From NCBI GenBank assembly GCA_002286715.1, contig NSJX01000009.1:1966-65965 (forward strand): a stretch of 64,000 nt of DNA, given 5' to 3'. The position numbers and the translations under genes were made by a program. Source of the DNA: Dentipellis sp. KUC8613 (Eukaryota > Basidiomycota > Agaricomycetes > Russulales > Hericiaceae). Positions 10,055 to 20,794 of this stretch are shown here, piece after piece; the first letter of the stretch is position 1; every line of letters begins with the position of its first letter. The notes under the pieces were generated by a model. The model made no database searches. It saw nothing but the letters and a program-made list of their open reading frames with translations, and had not been told where the DNA came from.

Positions 10055-10370
10055 CAAATGCGCCAGGGCCTCGGCGGGCTCATCGGCGGCGGGGACGGTT
10101 GCGTGGGGGAATTGGAAGAAAGCGCGTCAGGGCCTGGGCAGACCCATCTGCTACGCGGGGGGGCAGAGTGGGGGTAAAAACATGCGTCAGAACCTGGGCA
10201 GGCTCATCGGGGATGAAGAGGGTGGGGGGGGGGGGGGGGGGGGGGGGGGGGAGCGTTGAGAAAAAACGCGTCAGGGCCTGGGCAGACCCATCAGCGACGC
10301 GGGGAGCAGCATGAGGGTGAAGAAAAAGCGCGTCAGAGCCTGGGCAGACTCATCGGCGGCGAGGAGGTTG
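10055..10370. repeat. GC-rich minisatellite (about five units)
   Basis: The core GCGTCAGGGCCTGGGCAGACC, with small changes, recurs at about 10058, 10123, 10183, 10265 and 10330. Each unit is followed by a CATC-GGCGGCG type segment and runs of G. Spacing varies from about 60 to 82 bases. On the minus strand the units read as repeats of DESAQALTRF-like peptides, but stops and the G run interrupt any long frame. Confidence 0.8.
10224..10251 (+). repeat. Homopolymer run of 28 G
   Basis: An uninterrupted G tract inside the minisatellite. It can form G-quadruplexes, and its length in the assembly is unreliable. Confidence 0.9.
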
Positions 10371-10465
10371 GTGAGAAAGCATTCAAGATGCAGCAGAGGC
10401 CCCAAACAAGCCGTCAAAGGCGGCCGGGGGAAAGGTGTAGGCGAAAGGGCACTCACGGGGTGTAG

Positions 10466-11999
10466 GTGGTGAGAGTTGGGAGCGGCGAGACGATTTTTCG
10501 CGCCGTCGCCATCTCATATACTTCCATCTCATATACTTACGCGCGTATACGATGCGGCGAGGTAGAGCCCTTCAATTAGCTTGACAGCTGCCAGATGCGA
10601 TCACATGACCGTGTCTGTGCGTCCATCTAGCACTTGTCCGTCGCTCCCATCCCATTCTCCAACGCGCTCGTCCGCCCTGCCCACATTGCCGATGCAGCAT
10701 CGAAGAGCGCAACTTCATTACTACGGAATTCTATGCGCTTTTGTCTGTGCAGGGCGATGAGGTGAGTCTTCATGTGCAGTCGCCGCAACTGAACGAGCTC
10801 GCAGGCGGTCGAGGGGCCAAATGTGGGACGGCCCGAGCTATGCGGTGCAGCGACAGAACCGGGGGCGAGAGAAAGGTTGGAGCGACGAGTTCTGCTGCCC
10901 GTCTAGGTGCGTGTTTCTTCGAGGCGCACTCTCGAGCCGTCGTCGCTTCTGCCCCACTTACGCCTCCTTTCGCAGCACGCCTGGCACCCGCCGTCGCCCC
11001 CGTTCACTCGCCTCGCCATGACTTCGCAGCCCGCGTGCCGTCACAGCGCGCGCGTACGATGGCCTCGGCGAGCCCGCCTGGGCCGCACTCAGCTCCTCAC
11101 AGGGCCCCCAAAAATCGCGATCTTGGCGCAGGTCGCGCTCGACACCGAGCTGCCCTGCGCCCCGCGGACGACTCCGTGCCGTGCCTGCAAATGCTTGCCG
11201 TGCGTACGAGCTCGGTCTACTTGCAGGGCCCGCAGCAGCACGGCGTGGCTATGCCTGCTCATCCGGCATCCGGCGTTGCTCGAGACGCTTGGGCCCAACG
11301 CGTTCTGTGCAGCTCGGGACGGCGCGCGAGCACGGCGACCAACTTCGCGGCGATCCTATACACAACCAAGATCACTCCGCCTGCGGCAGCCCCGGACCTT
11401 CGAATCCACCCACGGCCCACGATCTGCGCCTCGCGATCGAACAAATGAACAGCATTTGGAAACAGGGTTCATCCGCTGACGCCTGTGTCCTTATCAGAGC
11501 GCCGGGGAGCGAGTCTAAGTTCGAGAGACGATCTTCAACTGAAACGACTTGGCTGGGGCAATATCACTCGCAAGCGGGAATCTGTTGGGGAGGGGAGAGG
11601 GGGGGTATGTATTGCAGTTGGGTACTGTAGAGTCTATGCGATAAATAGAGAAGGAAGAAAAGATAGGCGTGCACTTCACCGGCGACGACGCTGAAGGGAG
11701 CCTGGTGCCGATCGCGAGAAAAGCGGGTATGGCTACGGCCTGATTTAGACCGCGTTGATCGCTCAGTCCTGGTATCCGCATGCGGCGCTCTCAGGGCGCA
11801 AGAGGGGGGCGCCGAAGGGACGAATGGGGGACGGGTACGCGAACGCGAATATTGACCAACCAAACAGCCCACGTTGCGTTGTGTTGCGTTGCACGATAAA
11901 CAAAAGTATAAACACGAAAAAAGGGGAGCTATTAACGCCGACACGGGAAAGGGTGAACTAGAAGAGCAGCTGCAAGATGCACGGGCGCGAAGTGGGCGT
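10466..11999. other. Intergenic, nothing recognised
   Basis: GC-rich sequence with overlapping long frames on both strands and no domain I recognise. The part nearest 12 kb may belong to the 3' end of the bZIP transcript. Confidence 0.4.
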
Positions 12000-12431
12000 G
12001 GGGTAAATGAGAAGGGGGTATGATGGGTGGTATGTATGTAGGGGCAGGATAAGGGTAAGCGGTGTGTGTAGTTGTAATTCGATTTTGAGTAAGGTAGGCG
12101 TAGCGTAAAGGGCAGAAACGATGCAGGCGGGGGCATACGAGTACTGAGCAAAAAAGCAAGGTGCGACAAAGACAAAGCGAGCGTGGGGATGGGGATTTTG
12201 GGTGGGCCGCCCGCATGCGGACGGCCCGGGAAACCAACCATAGGTAAGACATAATAAAAATGGACCGACGAGCATATGTATCCGACCAAGACAGAGACCT
12301 TGTGACCAGCCGACGAGACATGAACATTTTGCGGGAGCGAGCATGAGGGGGAGATGCGGACGAAAGACGAAGAAGCGAGCCATAGATAGAGATTCAGGAC
12401 AGACGAGAAAGGGGGACCTTGCAGCGTGCTA

Positions 12432-14174
12432 TCAGCACAGTTCGACCTCCCATTCGCCGCCTCCGCCGCCTGCGGTGGGCATGCTCTTGAGCGCAATGCG
12501 CACGCGGCGTTTCGCGGAGCTGCTGGGGTCAGCGGCGGGAATGTGGCCCATGAGCATGTTCGGGTCCACTCCAAATCCGAAGTCCGCAGAAGACATGCCG
12601 ACACCCAGGAACGGGTCGGGGTCGGTCTGCGGCGGGAGCATGTGCGAGGACGGGGGCATCGTGCCGGCGAATTGGCTGCCGAAGGCATCCAGGGAAGGCG
12701 CGGGCGCGGACGAGGGGTTCCAGGACGACATCAGGTCGTCGAAGTTGCTGAACTGGGACGGGGCGGATGAAGAGCTGGTTGAGGACGAGGACGAGGAGGC
12801 CGAGGACGAAGAAGGGTGGATGCGGACCCGGATCTTCCCGTTCTGGGCCGGCTCAGCGTCGAAGGTGATATCGAGCCCTCCAAGGCCCAACGCGTCCGCA
12901 TCCGCGTCGACAAACTGGAGCTTGCGCGAGGAAGATGCGTGACGGTTACTGTCCATATCGAGATCCATGGAGTTCGAGGGCATGCGCCAGTCATACTCGT
13001 TCGGGAGGTACGCGCTGAAATCGAACTTGGACGAGGCGAGCGGGTTCGTGGGGAGGCCAGACAGGGGGAAGGAGCCCGAGACGGGGAGCGTTGGGTGCGA
13101 CTGCGTGGTCATCGAGAAGATAGAAGGCAGGGCGCAAAGAAGAACCTGCTTGTGGAATGGTCAGAACCGCGCGCCGCGTGAGCTATTGAGCCAAATGCAC
13201 GTACCAACAAACTCAGGCTCGCACTGGTGCGCTCGGCCTTGTGTGAGGTCTGCGCGAAGGTCGCACGCGTGGGGGAAGTCGGCGGGAGCCTCGGCTCGGC
13301 TGTCTCGACCTTTACTGCCGGCGCTCGGCGTGAGAGCGCCGAGTTGAGCTCGCGCTCGCGCTGCTCAGCGACTGCGAGGCGTGCGCGCAGCTGGTCGATC
13401 TCGGAGAGGAGCTCGTGGGAGTTGTCCTCGACATGGGATGCACTGTTCTGTGCGATGGCCTGCAGACGGGCATTCTCCTGCTCGAGCTCCGCGACGCGTC
13501 TAGGGTGGTCGTAAGATTAAGTCGGGCGCGTTGGGAGCGAGAAGCGCCAAAGGAACGTACACCTCCATGTTCTCAAACTCTTCACGCTTGCGTTGACGGC
13601 TCAGGAATGCCGCGGCCCTGTTCTTGACTAATCGGGCCTCCCGTTTGCTCAGGCCTGTGACATCCGGAGGCACAAAGTCCTTGGTGCTGATGCGTTCCCC
13701 GGAGGCGCGCGGCTTTTTGCAGATGCCACTCATGGGTGTCGACGGACGCTTCATCGCCTGCCCCGACCCATCAATCGACAGGCGCGGAACGCATGGCCCG
13801 TCGGACGACTGCGCAGGCGAGGGCGGTGTCGGGGGCATGGGCGAGGGCGGGGTGGGCGGGAGGTCGAACACTTGATGGGTCGGAACGCAAAGCTGTTGAT
13901 CCTGGTCGAGACTGTAGTCAGGGCTCATGCGCATCTTGAGCATAGGGTTGATGGGCGAGTCTGTGCCGTTCGAGCCGTCGGAATAGGGCGGAGAGGGCGG
14001 GTGAGCGTAGTGGGGGTAGTTGAGAGCGAAGGTGTCGATGCCGTTGGGAGAGTAGAGCGGCTGTGGGTCCCAGTTGGAACCCGAGTCGGAGATGGGGGAA
14101 GAAAGGGGCGCGTCGCTTGCAATGATCTGGGACATTGAGAGAGCGAGGGGGTGTCTCGTCGGGGAGGACATCAT
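12432..14174 (-). CDS. bZIP transcription factor with internal hydrophobic segment
   Basis: DNA-binding regulator of 540 residues in three exons: 13561-14174, 13205-13499 and 12432-13145; introns are 61 and 59 nt and the sum is in frame. The N-terminal 170 residues are disordered, Ser/Pro-rich and acidic. The basic region at about 178-200 contains NRAAAFLSR (N-x7-R). The leucine zipper (AELEQENARLQ onwards) runs to about 255. A run of uncharged residues, ASLSLLVLLCALPSIFSM, lies at 298-315; the 59-nt intron falls inside it. The C-terminal half is Ser-rich and ends in a conserved-looking block with KRRVRIALKSMP and a Gly run. The basic region resembles ATF6/CREB3 and HAC1/XBP1 types more than AP-1 types. 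Both introns have ordinary GT-AG ends, so nothing shows IRE1-type splicing. Target genes are unknown. Confidence 0.88.
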
Positions 14175-17100
14175 GTCTTGGTCGATTATATATGGTCGGG
14201 GTAAATGAAGAATATGGAGGAAGAAGTCTAAGAAGGGGCGTAGCAGATGGTTGGTGGTCTGGTGATGGTTCGGGAAAGAAAAAAACAGTTACCAGAATCG
14301 GACTTATATCGCTTGGAAGGGTGTACGAAACCAAGATGCGGATGATCACTCGTATCAAACCACGCCTCATCATGCCCCTGGCCGCCGACCTCTCTGGCCT
14401 CTCCCGCCCGCCTCAACGCAAAATAATTATTTTGTAGCTCACTGTCTCTCTCGGTGACTTTTCGCCCAACTCTCTCCATCCGAGGAGCGTCCGAGTTGCC
14501 GACAATGTCCAACCCTCCATTTCTGGTTCTACAGTCTCCACGCGTCCTGCCCCGCGCCGGCCCATGCGACCCCCCAAAAGCGTCCGGCTTCGTCCCCTGT
14601 CCCCTACCTCCTCCTCCTCCCTCCCGGGACAAACCTCGGAGCACCAAGCCCAACCCGCCTCCTTTTGCTCTTCCATCACCAGAACGTTCTATATTTCGTG
14701 CTCGTTCTCTCGTGCTCTCTCCGAGCGCATGTCTCGCAGGAGTCACCAGACAGGCGACACAGACATTGCGAGCGGACTTTACGTCCCAGCAAGTGCCTTG
14801 CGTTCCATCCTTCCGTTCCATGTTGCGAACGGCACTTTGGTGCTCCTCCGCCTGATTGTGCGCCTGTTGCTCCGTTTACCTTTCGCATCGCGTAACAGCC
14901 TTGTGCTCCATGACGATCACTGCACCGCGGGACTCATTACGCGCCTCTTAGTGCTCATTGGGTTCCGAACTACCCACCGTGGTCTCTGCTTTTGTTCATT
15001 ACCCATGTTTCTCTCTCCTGTCCGGCCCTTCTGGGTTTATCGTCATCGGTTATCGGCACCCCCGCACGCTTCGCGTCTGGCCAGCATGTGAGCCTGCCAC
15101 AGACACCACGATGCTCGCACTGTCTCTACCCCGCCGTAATATATCCCGTCAAATATCGATATCTCGGCGGCACACATGCGGAAATCGGATGCAAGAATAG
15201 ACAGGCTCGTTCGGATATGGATTTACATGTGCTGCGGAAGTTCTCACTGCAGGGCGCAGATTCCCCGTACCTTTTACTGGGCTTTACCGCCTCCGAGCAC
15301 AGCTGTGATCGCGCTTGGCTCCGGATTATCAACTACCGTTTGCTACTGAACTCTGGGGCTCGTACACTGGCAACAAATGCTCGTGTGCACCCATCTCCAT
15401 GTCCAACCCCACGACACTCCATTGCCAATGCACTCGCAGACGAGCGAAATGCTCGTATCCCCTTCGGCCCCGAACCACGCGCGTCATTGCCCACAATCAA
15501 TGAAAGAATCGACCCACTCTTCTGCAGAATATTCTGCACCCCATGCCCGTAGCTAGCGCCTTCCTTTCGTGGCCTTGATCATCCAGCCCTGGACATCAGC
15601 GTTCGGCGAGCGTCGGTATTTCGGACATTTTTGTCGCCCGCATTCGGACGAGGGAAGTTCGTCCTTCCCGATGGATGAATGGCGGTAAGCAATCGGGGGT
15701 GCATGCCAAGTAGGGTGCGCCGAGATGCCCAAGCCACAATCCTCAAGCTCAAGCTCTGGAAAAGTACGATCGCTCATCGTGCGGTGCCTTGGATATCCTG
15801 CCAAACCTGCCACTATCACCGTTTTCCTCGACCAACAGACTCCGGGCTGTGCGGCTGGATCTGCGTATGATGTGGGGCCCCAAACCTTACGCTGCTCGCG
15901 CCCAGGTTAACGTTTACTGTCTCCGAGCGCCGTGCAGCTGCACGCAGCCAAGCGCATCATCTGCCCCGCAGAGATTTGGCTGCAGAGTCTGATATAGACA
16001 TGCTCGTCGCACTGCATCCGCAGGACCCAGGACTGGACGACGCGTCTGATGCTGGCGAGCACGCGCCGCGGGCGCGTGCGCGGGATGTGCACATGGCTGC
16101 GTCGGGTGCGGTCGCGCATGCTCGACATCCGTGCATCATGACCTTTCCGCGCGCGACGGGGCGCTATTTCCAGAGGCTGGCCTCGGATGGGACGGGGATA
16201 GCGCTCTTTGCCCATCGGAGGCTGACCACGGGATCCGGATGCTTCTTACTTACCTTCCAAATGCGGACGCGGTGTGCCGACCTTAGGCCCGATGCCTGCA
16301 ATTGGGATTTGTTCGCATTTTGCGTTCAGCATGACCGCTTCCCTCCACATGCAAGCTGATATGGTGGTCTGTCGGGGCGTCTTCCTTCGTCATTCGTGCA
16401 GCCATTTACGTTATTTGTTTGCGACTCGCGACCCCCTCCGAGGACCTGCCCTGGCAGCTGCCTTCCGCTCCACTCTCCCACCTCCAGTTCGCCCTCAGCT
16501 CCCGCTCAGGCCTCTTCTCGTCAACGTACCTCTCAGCATCGAGCCAGCGACCCCTCGCGGCTGACCTCCTCGGAGTATCAGCGTGGGCAGAACCGACATG
16601 CTCCTGGCAAGCAGCACGCCTGCACGCCCCGCTCACCACGGAGAATCCTCGCCAGGGCACGATGGCATCGACGCCATTATCCGCACACGGGCACGCCCAA
16701 CAGCTTCCGTCCGCCCGTCCGCTGCCTGCCGTTCGCCGCGCCGAGCACAATTGCAAACGGAAGCACGGGCGTCGAAGGTTCACGAAGCTGATCAGAACGC
16801 ACGGGCAGCGGGCGCGGATCTCGGATCCATTGCGCCGAGGATGTCTCTCTCCCCACACCGCTGGGCCCTCTGGGTCCGCGCACGCGAAACGGGAAAAGCA
16901 CGCGTGTTTCCCCACAATGCGCTGCGGGGCGGCTTCGGTTTGTCCGAGCACCGAGCGCTGTGGGGGTTTCCCCGCGCCCGCGTTCGTGCTCGTTCGTGTG
17001 GTTGAATGAGCAGCGGCTTTAGGGTGCTATCTGCAGACTTCGGGCGTGGAGCGAGATGCTGTTCCGAGGCTTCGAGGTGAATGGGGCCTGAAAGCCTTTG

Positions 17101-18138
17101 GGCTCAGATGCGTTGTGGCCTTGGTGGTTTGATGCCTTGGTTCCTTCTGCGGCAAGCATCCTAGCGGGTCCGGATTCGATCTCACTCCACAATTCACAGC
17201 GCCCACGTTTCAGGGAATCCTTGCGCGTGCAGTCGAGTCGCACTGTCAGCTTGTATCTTGCGCTGGGTGGAACTTAATCCAGAAGTGCCAGGTGGTAGCT
17301 TTGCTTAACCAGGACGCGCCTGTACGCTTTCATCGGAGAAACAGACTGGGAATCGCCTCTTGTTGGCTGCTTTGTCCCACCCGTAGAAGCACGCACGACT
17401 CTGGCACGGACTTACGGTCACGACCTCGGCGGCTCGGATGCAGACACAGATAAAGCTGGGCGACTTCCAAACCTGGAGATCTTGAAACTCGCAACGGCGT
17501 CGCGAGCAGTAGTGCTGCAGATCAATTGCAAGAAGCTCGGCGGGCGGGACCAGTCGCCATTGCGAACGAGTGCTCCTTAGGCTTCACCATACAGCCCAAG
17601 GCTTCCCGCCTCGACTGCAGTCTCTCCCGGTCCGATGCTCCTGGGCTTGGCTTCCTTTTCCTAGACTTCCCTCGGATGACGGGCGAAGCGATGGACCTTC
17701 CAATGAATGCGGTAGACGATCTACGTTCATTTGCGGATTAGTGCACCGTAAATCCCGCTGCGTCGTGAGTCACTGTGCCGCATTGGAGCGGACATCGGGT
17801 GACGCCGTGTTGCGTTGTCAGTGCAAGTCGCTTTGCTTTGCTACTTATTGTTTGTTCTACCAGCCGCATCTTCATGCGCCTCAACTAAAATATATTCACG
17901 ACGTGTCTTCCTGTTGCGCATGCGACACCGCAAGTTTCTGCCCCGACTTGCTCGAAGTGTTTATCTCGACGTAGCAATACAGTGATAAGCGCTATTGATA
18001 TTCGAATTACTTTGGGCAATGCGAGCTATCCACAGCGAGACTCCACATCGTTATAAAACCCAAGCGTTGCGACCGTATATATGTTTCTTTCCGAATGCCT
18101 TCTCACATAGTACTTTGAGCATTCCATGGCTTATTGTC
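14175..18138. other. About 4 kb without a recognisable gene
   Basis: Upstream region of the bZIP gene followed by GC-rich sequence full of overlapping open frames on both strands. None shows splice-linked exons, a domain or a signal peptide. It may include a long 5' leader for the bZIP gene. Confidence 0.5.
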
Positions 18139-18234
18139 GTCTTTGTAGATTAGTGGTTAGATCACCACGTTGTGGCTCCTGCTTATGCAGACTGCAATTC
18201 CGTGGTAACCCAGGCTCGAATCCTGGCAAGGACA
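18139..18234 (+). tRNA. tRNA-His (anticodon GTG), with 24-nt intron
   Basis: The acceptor stem GTCTTTG (18139-18145) pairs with CAAGGAC (18227-18233) through one T-G wobble. The anticodon stem CCACG (18165-18169) pairs with CGTGG (18201-18205), and the loop reads TTGTGG before the intron. A likely intron at 18176-18199 follows the base after the anticodon, the usual place for nuclear tRNA introns. The T arm has the GGCTCGAATCC pattern. The D arm contains TAGTGGTTAGA. Confidence 0.88.
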
Positions 18235-18703
18235 ATGTTGTGTCGGAAGGGTTGACATTTTTCCTCCTGCTCTGATGTTGTTTAAGGCCGCAGAAATTGA
18301 CTTCGGGCTGCCGTATCGTAATTTATCAGTTGGAGGACGAAGAGCTCAATCGCATGTCTTGGGCTCAGCATTGGAACCCGTCCCTGGAAGCGTGGGAATC
18401 ACATGAGAACTGCACGGCGCTACGCGTACGTCGAGTCCAAGTAATTCTTTTCTTGAACGAGAACACCTCAAACGTCCCAGCCCCTCGCTGCAAGCCAGAT
18501 TTTTATTGAAACAATAAAAATGTTGTTACAGGAGAAGAAGATCATTCATACTGTACATGAGCAGAGTAAGTATATGGCTCAATTCTTGCATAGATGGAGC
18601 ATAGCCTTGAGGGGAACGACAAGCGTCTGGGTCTCCTTACGACACCTAATAAGCATTGACCTGATGCTCAGTTCCCCGGCTGGCACGCCATGTTTCAGGA
18701 CCC
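18235..18703. other. Intergenic between tRNA-His and oxygenase 3' end
   Basis: About 470 bases; no feature seen beyond AT-rich stretches near 18500 that could serve 3' end formation. Confidence 0.4.
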
Positions 18704-20052
18704 TTAGAAAGTAATATTGCTCGCAATCAGCTGTGAAATTCCAAGCAAGAGTAAATGGGTACTTACGGTGCGGTTCGCGACTCTCTGGTTCTTTATTCTC
18801 CTCGCGAACCACTCCTTCGACGTCACTCCGGCGTCGTACTTGCCTGGTACCTTGTCGACAGCCTCCTTGATCACGGTGCTCTCCGATGCGAGCGGCTCAA
18901 GGAGAGCATCGTCGTTGGGCCTGGTGAAGAACACGAGGGACCAGCGAGTGAATGCCTTCTGCGCTTTGGGAGGAGCACTGCGGGGCATAATATTATAAGT
19001 GAGTGCCGCCATGTGCAACGGTTTGCACTTACACGACTCGGTGCATATTCGACCTGAGAATCCCACCGCTGAAGATAGCCAAGGCGTCGCCGATGTTGCA
19101 GATAGCGTGTCCAGGTATGGGCTTACCTGCTATGAGCCTGAGTGACAAAAAAAGGACGTCAACTGACCTTGACGTATTTCCATCCATCAGAACCAGGAGG
19201 CAGAACTTGTAATCCGCCCAGACGGTTGTGGAGGAAGGACTGCAGATAATCAAATCAGTGAAACAATTGATGAGCAGCCGCTCACGGAACATACCAAAGA
19301 ACCAAAGTCGGTATGCGCGCCCAGGGTGGCCTTGTCGGGAGATATCTCGGGTTGAGGCGGAGACTTGATCACCCTAGACTCGCTGCCCGAGTACTTCTCA
19401 CGCAGATGGCGCGCGCCAATAACGCCGTCGGGGAGACCAAGCCGTTTGCCCAAGACTCTCATCAGTGTGTTGTTGACTTCGAGGGACTGTTCTATGAAGG
19501 GCTTGATGGTGGACTCCATGCGTGCGTTGACGGTAGACGGATAAGTGCGGTGGGCAGCTTCCGGCCAGGCAAGCGCATCGTCCTTCGAGACATTGATGAA
19601 CTCAACAGCGTCTTTCGTCCCGGTCTCATCGACGGCGTTGGCACCGGCGTATTTGTACCTGCAGCGCATCAGTGTGAGTATTATTGCCAAAGATGACCGA
19701 TCAGCAGACCGCGCGCTAGCAGCTAGTGACTCACCCGAACGACCTGCCTCCATCGCCCTGCTCGAACTTCATCTTCTCCTCGAGAGGAAGCTCCATGGTC
19801 TCCGCGCCCATGTCGAACATGGCGTCCGTCAGACCTTCGGCTCCGTGGTTCTTGAGGCTGGTAATGAATTCATGATCAGGTCCGTTTGAGCGAATACACA
19901 TCTACTTACTACCAGAAGCCGAGTTCGGTAGCCGCCTTCCAGAGCCTATTAATCTCTGACTCGTCGCCCGCTTTTACAAGAGCGAAGTCGATAACGAGCA
20001 GGGGAACGGTAGGGACGTCATCGGGGAACTCTGGGAACGAGATGGCGGGCAT
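18704..20052 (-). CDS. 2-oxoglutarate/Fe(II)-dependent oxygenase (isopenicillin-N-synthase-like)
   Basis: Soluble non-heme iron oxygenase. The N-terminal DIOX_N part begins MPAISFPEFPDDVPTVPLLV, followed by WKAATELGFW-Y-LKNHGAEGLTDAMFD, the usual substrate-entry region. The jelly-roll core has GAHTDFGSL (His-x-Asp iron ligands) and, two exons later, the distal His in LRSNMHRVV. RWSLVFFTRP would supply the 2-oxoglutarate-binding Arg. Exons are joined by introns of about 50-65 nt; the region near 18740 contains a possible 36-nt intron that keeps frame either way and leads to the same stop. The start at 20052 was preferred to an upstream in-frame Met because the family motif begins there. It is divergent from the SulP gene across 742 bases. 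Substrate unknown; related fungal proteins act on diverse small molecules. Confidence 0.88.
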
Positions 20053-20794
20053 GATAGTCGCGCGGCGCAAGGTAAGATATGCGAGCTGAGTGAGGTTGAG
20101 TAGAGTGACGTAGGATTCTTTTATACCGCTGATGTGAAAGAAGCGCGGTGACTTTCCCATGCGAAGGACGCAAATGGGGATCCGATCAGTGGATTGGTGT
20201 TAGCGTATCGACATATGAAGACAAAACATTACGCTTGGATGTTCTCCACCCCCATAAATAAACACGGGGAGTCCTTTTGCCACCGTTCATCCAATCTAAG
20301 CGTGAATGCGGGTTGCTATGGTTAGAAGCAACCGAATTATCTCGGCTCATAGCAAAGCCCATGAGAAGAAGTTATCTTCAGAGATAATTCATACGGCAAA
20401 GTCTGATCGAAGTTTGTGAAGTAATTTCTCAGGTATGAGTAGAGTCAGTAGACATCGTGTGGAAGGCAAGTCCTGTAGTAGAACTCGGGTCAGTCGCGAA
20501 CAGCAGAATTGGTACAACTAGTCGCTAGCGAGCGGAGACGTCTGATCTTGAACTAACCTTTCTTTCAATTCATCGTATTCTCGGACCAGTCGATGTTGTT
20601 TACTTTTTCACGGTCTGTCGTGCAGTGCCAGGTGCTCAGCGACGAAGTTGACTTGAGCGGCCGCCCGTCTGTGCCTTAGGCGCCTAGATCTAAGCGCGCG
20701 AAGGATAAGATAAGATGTACATTCCGGCGGGGATGCCGCCATGCCGCACGTTTAGTTGGGGCTCACCGCGGCTAAGAGCTCGACGCCGACAACG
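20053..20794. other. Divergent intergenic region, oxygenase and SulP transporter
   Basis: Holds both promoters. I see no clear TATA box for either gene and no repeat of note. Confidence 0.4.

Noticed and set aside
10055..10370. CRISPR array in the repeated G-rich region
   Set aside because: Units vary in length and spacing, and the organism is a eukaryote; it is a minisatellite.
11564..12688. A 374-codon minus-strand frame
   Set aside because: Cys/Pro/Ser-rich with no domain; it overlaps the last exon of the bZIP gene in another frame and its probable 3' untranslated region.
13146..13560. IRE1-type unconventional intron in the bZIP gene
   Set aside because: Both introns have ordinary GT-AG borders and I see no paired stem-loops with the conserved loop pattern at the junctions.
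14436..17009. Several 130-200 codon frames on both strands
   Set aside because: They overlap one another in GC-rich sequence, have no start context, splice partners or domains, and are best explained as chance frames.
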